DNA of 8,948 nt from Actinomycetes bacterium (GTDB taxonomy: Bacteria > Actinomycetota > Acidimicrobiia > Acidimicrobiales > Palsa-688), in NCBI GenBank assembly GCA_021827225.1, contig JAKAXG010000134.1:1-8948 (forward strand), in the 5' to 3' direction. Position numbers and translations under genes: made by a program. Positions within the stretch are counted from its first letter, which is position 1, and every line of letters starts with the position of its first letter. The notes beneath the pieces are model-generated. The model was not told the DNA's origin. It made no database searches and was given only the letters and a program-made list of their open reading frames with translations. Positions 5,570 through 8,948 of the stretch are shown here, piece by piece.

Positions 5570-7014
5570 CTGGAGGTGCCCCGGCCCCGGCCCGGCCTCT
5601 CGAGCCGGCCCGGCGCAACGCCGTCTTCGCGGTTACCGCAGCCGCCGCCTTCATGGCGTCGCTGGACCTGTCGATCGTCAACGTGGCCTTCCCGGCCCTG
5701 CAGCGGTCCTTCCCCCGGGACTCCCGGGCGGCTCTGGCCTGGGTCATAACGGCCTACGCCATCGTGTTCGCATCGCTGCTGGTCACCGCCGGTCGCACCG
5801 CCGACCGCCTGGGCCGCCGCCGGATCTTCTTCGCCGGCCTGGCGGTGTTCACGGCCGGGTCGGCGCTGTGCGGCCTGGCCCCCGACCTGGTCGCTCTGGT
5901 GGCCGGCCGGGTGGCCCAGGGAGCCGGAGCGGCCCTGCTCCTGCCGGCCTCGCTGGGCCTGCTCCTCGAGGCCTTCTCCGAGCAGAAGCGCTCGGAGGCG
6001 GTGGCGCTGTGGGCCGGCGTCGGGGCCCTCGCCGTGGCCACCGGCCCGTCGCTCGGGGCTGCTCTCATCAGCGCCGGCGGGTGGCGCTGGGCGTTCTTCG
6101 TCAACCTCCCCGTGGGCGTGGTCGCGGCGATCGCCGGCCGGCTGGTGTTGACCGACGGGCCTCCCCGCCCGGTCCCGGCCTCCTCCGATTACCTGGGTGT
6201 GGTGCTGGTCACCGGAGCGCTGGCCGGGGCGGTGCTGGCCATATCCGAGGGGTCGGACTGGGGCTGGACCGATCCCCGGGTGCTGGCCGGGGAGGCGGCG
6301 GCCGTAGCCCTGGCGGTCCTCTTCGTCCGGCGGTGCGCATCCCATCCGGAGCCGGTGCTGGACCTGGGGCTGTTCCGCCACCGGTCGTTCTCGGTGGCCA
6401 ATGCCGCCACCCTGGTCTACGCCATGGGCTTCTTCTCCATGCTGCTCGGCAACATCTTGTTCCTGACCGGTGTGTGGCACTACTCCATCCTGCGGGCCGG
6501 GCTGGCCGTCACCCCCGGCCCGCTGGTGGTCGCCGCCGTCTCCGGCCCGGCCGGCCGCCTGGCATCCCGGCGGGGCTTCCGGCCCGTCCTCGTGGCCGGG
6601 TTCGCGGTGTTCGCCGGCGGCCTGTCCATCTACGCGCTGCGGGTCGGGGTCCGCCCCGATTACGTGGGCAGCTGGCTGCCGGCCACGCTCGTCGGCGGTC
6701 TGGGCATCGGCCTCACCTTCCCGGTGCTGGGGGCGGCGGCCGTCGCCAGCCTGCCCCAGTCCCGGTTCGCCGTCGGCAGCGCGGTCAACCAGACCGCCCG
6801 CCAGGTCGGCGGCGCTCTCGGCGTGGCCGTGCTGGTGGCCATCCTGGCGCCGGCCGGCGACCCGGCGGCCGCCCTCGCCCACTTCCGTCACCTCTGGGAG
6901 TTCGCCGCGGCCATGGCCGTGGTGGCCGGGCTGGTGTCGTCGCTCCTCAGCCCGGCGCCCGGCCCCGGGACCCTGCGGACCGCCCGGTCGCCTCACCTGG
7001 CCGAAGCCGGTTGA
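5560..7014 (+). CDS. DHA2-type MFS multidrug exporter (EmrB/QacA-like)
   Basis: A 484-residue inner-membrane protein, the size and pattern of the 14-helix drug:H+ antiporter-2 branch of the major facilitator superfamily. It exports organic compounds in exchange for protons. The first helix holds MASLDLSIVNVAFPALQ (residues 32-48). Motif A is at 78-88 (GRTADRLGRRR). The helix-4 region has GRVAQGAGAALLLPASLG (116-133). Antiporter motif C is at 153-169 (GVGALAVATGPSLGAAL), followed by GWRWAFFVNLPVG (174-186), a DHA2 hallmark. A late block, SAVNQTARQVGGALGVAVL, is also typical. The substrate cannot be read from sequence. The frame is open back to 5311 through the regulator gene, but ATG 5560 is chosen from the promoter and absence of a Shine-Dalgarno. 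It is divergent from hxlR-tspO and probably repressed by that HxlR protein. Confidence 0.93.
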   Translation: MKEPGGAPAPARPLEPARRNAVFAVTAAAAFMASLDLSIVNVAFPALQRSFPRDSRAALAWVITAYAIVFASLLVTAGRTADRLGRRRIFFAGLAVFTAGSALCGLAPDLVALVAGRVAQGAGAALLLPASLGLLLEAFSEQKRSEAVALWAGVGALAVATGPSLGAALISAGGWRWAFFVNLPVGVVAAIAGRLVLTDGPPRPVPASSDYLGVVLVTGALAGAVLAISEGSDWGWTDPRVLAGEAAAVALAVLFVRRCASHPEPVLDLGLFRHRSFSVANAATLVYAMGFFSMLLGNILFLTGVWHYSILRAGLAVTPGPLVVAAVSGPAGRLASRRGFRPVLVAGFAVFAGGLSIYALRVGVRPDYVGSWLPATLVGGLGIGLTFPVLGAAAVASLPQSRFAVGSAVNQTARQVGGALGVAVLVAILAPAGDPAAALAHFRHLWEFAAAMAVVAGLVSSLLSPAPGPGTLRTARSPHLAEAG

Positions 7015-7019
7015 GCACC

Positions 7020-7031
7020 CGGGGCGCCCCG
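7020..7031. terminator. GC-rich palindrome between convergent genes, possible weak terminator
   Basis: CGGGGCGCCCCG is a 12-bp perfect palindrome in the 17-nt gap between the stops of the exporter gene and the convergent methyltransferase gene. RNA from either strand could form a short GC stem, but no T-run follows, so only position supports a terminator role. Confidence 0.25.
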
Positions 7032-7640
7032 TTACGGCAGGCGGACCACCTCGGCCAGCCACGCCTCGGCGGTGGTCGGGCCGGGACCCTGGTTGGTCTC
7101 GAAGCGCTCAGCAGCGAGGGAGTCGATGCGCCAGCCGGCCCCGAAGGCGGCACGCAGCTCCGCTTCGGTCACCCGGCGGGGCCCCCAGTCCCCGGGTTCG
7201 CGGTCACTGAAGCAGCAGAGATGGAGATGGCCGCCGGGGCGCAGGACGGAGTGCAGGGCGGCCACGTAGCTGCCCCGGCCGTCGTCGTCGAAGACGTGGA
7301 AGACCCCGCTGTCGACCACCGTGTCGAAGAGCTGTCCCAGGGTGTCCACCTGCAGGGCGTCGAGCACCTCGAAGCGGGCGGACACGCCCCGCTCCGCGGC
7401 CTTGGCCCGGGCGCTGCGGATGGCCCGCGCTGACAGGTCGATGCCGGTGACGTCGGCTCCACAGGTCGCCGCCAGGATGGCGTGCTCACCGGTACCGCAG
7501 CCGGAATCGAGCAGGGCCCCGGTGAGCCTGCCGGCGGCGGCCAGGCGGGCGAACGCCGGCTGCGGCCGGCCGATGTCCCAGGGCGGCGCATCGCCGGCGT
7601 AGGCGTCGTCCCAGTGCTGTCCGGCTTCGGTCGAGCTCAC
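7032..7640 (-). CDS. Class I SAM-dependent methyltransferase
   Basis: A 202-residue cytoplasmic methyltransferase. It opens with the family signature HWDDAYAGDAPPWDIGRPQP (residues 9-28), followed by motif I ALLDSGCGTGEH (42-53), the acidic ribose-binding residue Asp68 in VTGIDLS, the motif at Asp94 (EVLDAL), and FDTVVDSGVFHVFDD with LRPGGHLHLCCFSD. The later DWGPRRVTEAELRAAF segment (151-166) is typical of actinobacterial members of this group. From memory, mycobacterial Rv0560c-type small-molecule or thiopurine-like methyltransferases are the nearest kind; the substrate is unknown. Motif I has Ser46 where a Val, Leu or Ile is usual. GTG 7640 is chosen because AGGAG lies 9 nt upstream and the family begins just before HWD; the frame is open to 7784, but that stretch is low-complexity and overlaps the phosphatase gene. 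Confidence 0.87.
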   Translation of the reverse strand: MSSTEAGQHWDDAYAGDAPPWDIGRPQPAFARLAAAGRLTGALLDSGCGTGEHAILAATCGADVTGIDLSARAIRSARAKAAERGVSARFEVLDALQVDTLGQLFDTVVDSGVFHVFDDDGRGSYVAALHSVLRPGGHLHLCCFSDREPGDWGPRRVTEAELRAAFGAGWRIDSLAAERFETNQGPGPTTAEAWLAEVVRLP

Positions 7641-7722
7641 GTTGGGGGACTCCTCTCCGCCCGGCGAGCCTATCGGAGGGGTGGGCCTCCCCGGTCGAGT
7701 CGGACCGCGGGCTCCACGGCGG

Positions 7723-8223
7723 TCAGTCGAGGGCCCGGGGCGTGATGAAAGCCTCCAGCCGGCCGGGCCCGGGCCCGACGCCATCCCACCCGGGCCCAGG
7801 GAAGCGCAGGTCGACCAACGCGGCGGTGGGCACTTTTTCCAAAGTGTCCAGGGCCGGCGCCGCCAGCATCCGGGCCAGGTCCTCGATGGCCGGGTTGTGA
7901 CCGACGACCATCGCCGAGTCCAGGTGCGGGGGCAGGGCCCGGACCACGGCCAGCAGGTCCCCGGCGGTGCCGGCGTAGACGTCCCCGTCCAGCCGGACGG
8001 GTATCTCGGGGGGCAGGCCCAGCCGCTCCAACGTCTCCCGGGCGCGGACGGCAGGAGAGCAGACGACCAGCTCCGGGACCGCGTCCTGCTCCCGTAGCCA
8101 GAGGCCCAGGCGGGCCGCGGCCCGCCGGCCCCGCCCGGCGAGCGGCCGGTCGAGGTCCGCCAGGGTCGGATCGTCCCAGCTGGACTTGCCGTGGCGCAGG
8201 AGCAGCAGTCGCTTGGCGGCCAT
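7723..8223 (-). CDS. sixA: SixA-like histidine phosphatase
   Basis: A 166-residue protein of the histidine phosphatase (phosphoglycerate-mutase-like) superfamily, SixA branch. The catalytic motif is LLLLRHGKSSW (residues 6-16) with His11 as the likely phospho-acceptor and Arg10 beside it. SPAVRARET (56-64) supplies Arg60, and MVVGHNPAIEDLARML (105-120) supplies the second catalytic His109. E. coli SixA removes phosphate from histidine residues of signalling or phosphotransfer proteins; the target here is not known. Length is typical (E. coli 161). The ATG at 8223 gives the expected short N-terminus before the first strand; the Shine-Dalgarno is weak (GGGG). It starts 12 nt after the EAL-domain gene stops, so both are probably on one transcript. 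An 82-nt gap separates it from the methyltransferase gene, which has its own good ribosome site. Confidence 0.88.
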   Translation of the reverse strand: MAAKRLLLLRHGKSSWDDPTLADLDRPLAGRGRRAAARLGLWLREQDAVPELVVCSPAVRARETLERLGLPPEIPVRLDGDVYAGTAGDLLAVVRALPPHLDSAMVVGHNPAIEDLARMLAAPALDTLEKVPTAALVDLRFPGPGWDGVGPGPGRLEAFITPRALD

Positions 8224-8235
8224 CGGACCCCGACG

Positions 8236-8948
8236 CTAACCAGCCGGCCCGGTACCCGATGGATCGGCGGCGGGACCGCCGGCCGCCGCGTACCGCTCCA
8301 CCTCGGCCGGGCCGGCGGGCCGGCCGTAGAACCAGCCCTGGCCGCTGTGGCATCCCATCTCCCGCAGCAAGCCGGCCTGCTGGGCCGTCTCGATGCCCTC
8401 GGCGATCAGCGAGAGGTCCAATGCCTCCCCGAGGCCGATCACCGCCTTGACCACCTCGAGATCGTCGTCGTTGACCCCCAGTCCGGCCACGAAGGAGCGG
8501 TCCACCTTCAGGATCCGGATGGGGAAGCGCCTCAGGTAGGCCAGACTGGACCACCCGGTGCCGAAGTCGTCCAGGGCCAGCTGAACACCCATTTCGGCCA
8601 CCCGCTCCAGCGTCCGCCTGGTGGAGGACGCCGCGTCGATCAGCACCGACTCGGTCAGCTCCAGGCTCAGCTGCGCCGGGTCCAGGCGGTGGGCGGCTAG
8701 AGCCGCTGAGACCAGGCGGGGCAGGTCGGGGGAGGTGAGCTGGCGGGCGCTGAGGTTGACCGCCACCTTCCTCGGAGCCCGCTCGGCCAGGCGCTGGTTC
8801 CAGTCGGCTGCCTGGGCGCACGCCTTCTCGAGGACCGTCTCTCCGAGCGGCACGATCAACCCCGAGTCCTCGGCCACCTCGATGAAGCTGTCCGGTGCGA
8901 TGATCCGGCCCTCGGGGCTTCTCATGCGGACCAGCGCCTCCACCCCCA
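8236..8948 (-). CDS. EAL-domain c-di-GMP phosphodiesterase, C-terminal part (runs off window)
   Basis: The last 236 complete codons of a larger gene. The right edge cuts the coding sequence: the frame stays open through GGG and a partial codon at 8947-8948, and the GTG at 8943 is Val in GVEALVR, not a start. This is an EAL domain that hydrolyses cyclic di-GMP to pGpG. Numbering from that Val, the metal and substrate motifs are EAL (2-4, in EALVR), Asn63 in NLSARQ, the Glu pair in LELTES (94-99), DDFGTG (125-130), Lys146 in ILKVDRSF, Glu182 in AEGIET and Gln202 in GQGWFYGRPA. All expected catalytic residues are present, so an active phosphodiesterase is likely. The C-terminus is a short Gly/Pro-rich tail. 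Upstream GGDEF, PAS or membrane domains, which often precede EAL, would lie outside the window. The sixA-like gene follows by 12 nt. Confidence 0.93.
   Translation of the reverse strand, partial: GVEALVRMRSPEGRIIAPDSFIEVAEDSGLIVPLGETVLEKACAQAADWNQRLAERAPRKVAVNLSARQLTSPDLPRLVSAALAAHRLDPAQLSLELTESVLIDAASSTRRTLERVAEMGVQLALDDFGTGWSSLAYLRRFPIRILKVDRSFVAGLGVNDDDLEVVKAVIGLGEALDLSLIAEGIETAQQAGLLREMGCHSGQGWFYGRPAGPAEVERYAAAGGPAADPSGTGPAG

Noticed and set aside
5416..7062. 548-codon open frame opposite the exporter gene
   Set aside because: The translation is rich in Gly, Gln, His and Arg without domains, and the opposite strand encodes a clear 14-helix transporter.
7675..7690. GGAGG...CCTCC hairpin between the phosphatase and methyltransferase genes as a terminator
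   Set aside because: Only a 5-bp stem with a 6-nt loop and no T-run; stems of this size are expected by chance at this GC content.
7670..8821. 383-codon open frame overlapping the phosphatase and EAL genes
   Set aside because: It is a Gly/Pro/Arg-rich shadow; the real genes in other frames hold complete active-site motifs.
1..8948. Search for tRNA, rRNA, CRISPR arrays, insertion sequences and phage or attachment sites
   Set aside because: No cloverleaf, regularly spaced repeats, transposase or integrase motifs, or long terminal repeats were seen by eye.

Overview
The window is an ordinary-looking chromosomal segment of a very GC-rich bacterium, most likely an actinobacterium. The signs are heavy third-position GC, frequent GTG starts, a MarP-type CvpA/serine protease, a luciferase-like (probably F420-dependent) oxidoreductase, several actinobacterial-style uncharacterised proteins, and candidate leaderless promoters with a TANNNT -10 box 6-7 nt before the start codon. 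A deep or uncultured lineage such as Acidimicrobiia is plausible but cannot be proven from this sequence. I see no rRNA, tRNA, CRISPR array, insertion sequence or integrase.

Layout, left to right. A DUF6325-like gene (minus, 50-502) diverges from a luciferase-like oxidoreductase gene (plus, 606-1499). The gap between them carries a perfect 17-bp palindrome. A YaaA-family gene (plus, 1553-2302) follows the oxidoreductase and converges on a marP-like membrane protease gene (minus, 2318-3514). A 272-nt intergenic region with several small repeats leads to a short hypothetical gene (plus, 3787-3948). Next is a 153-residue conserved-looking protein (plus, 4047-4508) with a strong candidate leaderless promoter.

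The most interesting part is 4539-7014. A tspO gene (minus, 4539-5006) lies 9 nt behind a HxlR-family regulator gene (minus, 5016-5507). Both diverge from a DHA2-type 14-helix drug exporter gene (plus, 5560-7014). The 52-nt gap between regulator and exporter holds two overlapping divergent promoters, each apparently leaderless. It also holds a pair of 15-bp inverted operator-like sites 32 bp apart, about three helical turns. The layout suggests an autoregulated efflux switch in which the regulator, TspO and the pump respond together.

The right end holds three minus-strand genes: a SAM-dependent methyltransferase (7032-7640), a SixA-like histidine phosphatase (7723-8223), and the C-terminal part of an EAL-domain c-di-GMP phosphodiesterase (8236 to the window edge) whose sequence continues outside the window. 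The phosphatase starts 12 nt after the EAL gene stops, so they are probably cotranscribed.

Assignments to known families rest on motifs read by eye. Promoter and operator calls are pattern-based predictions.
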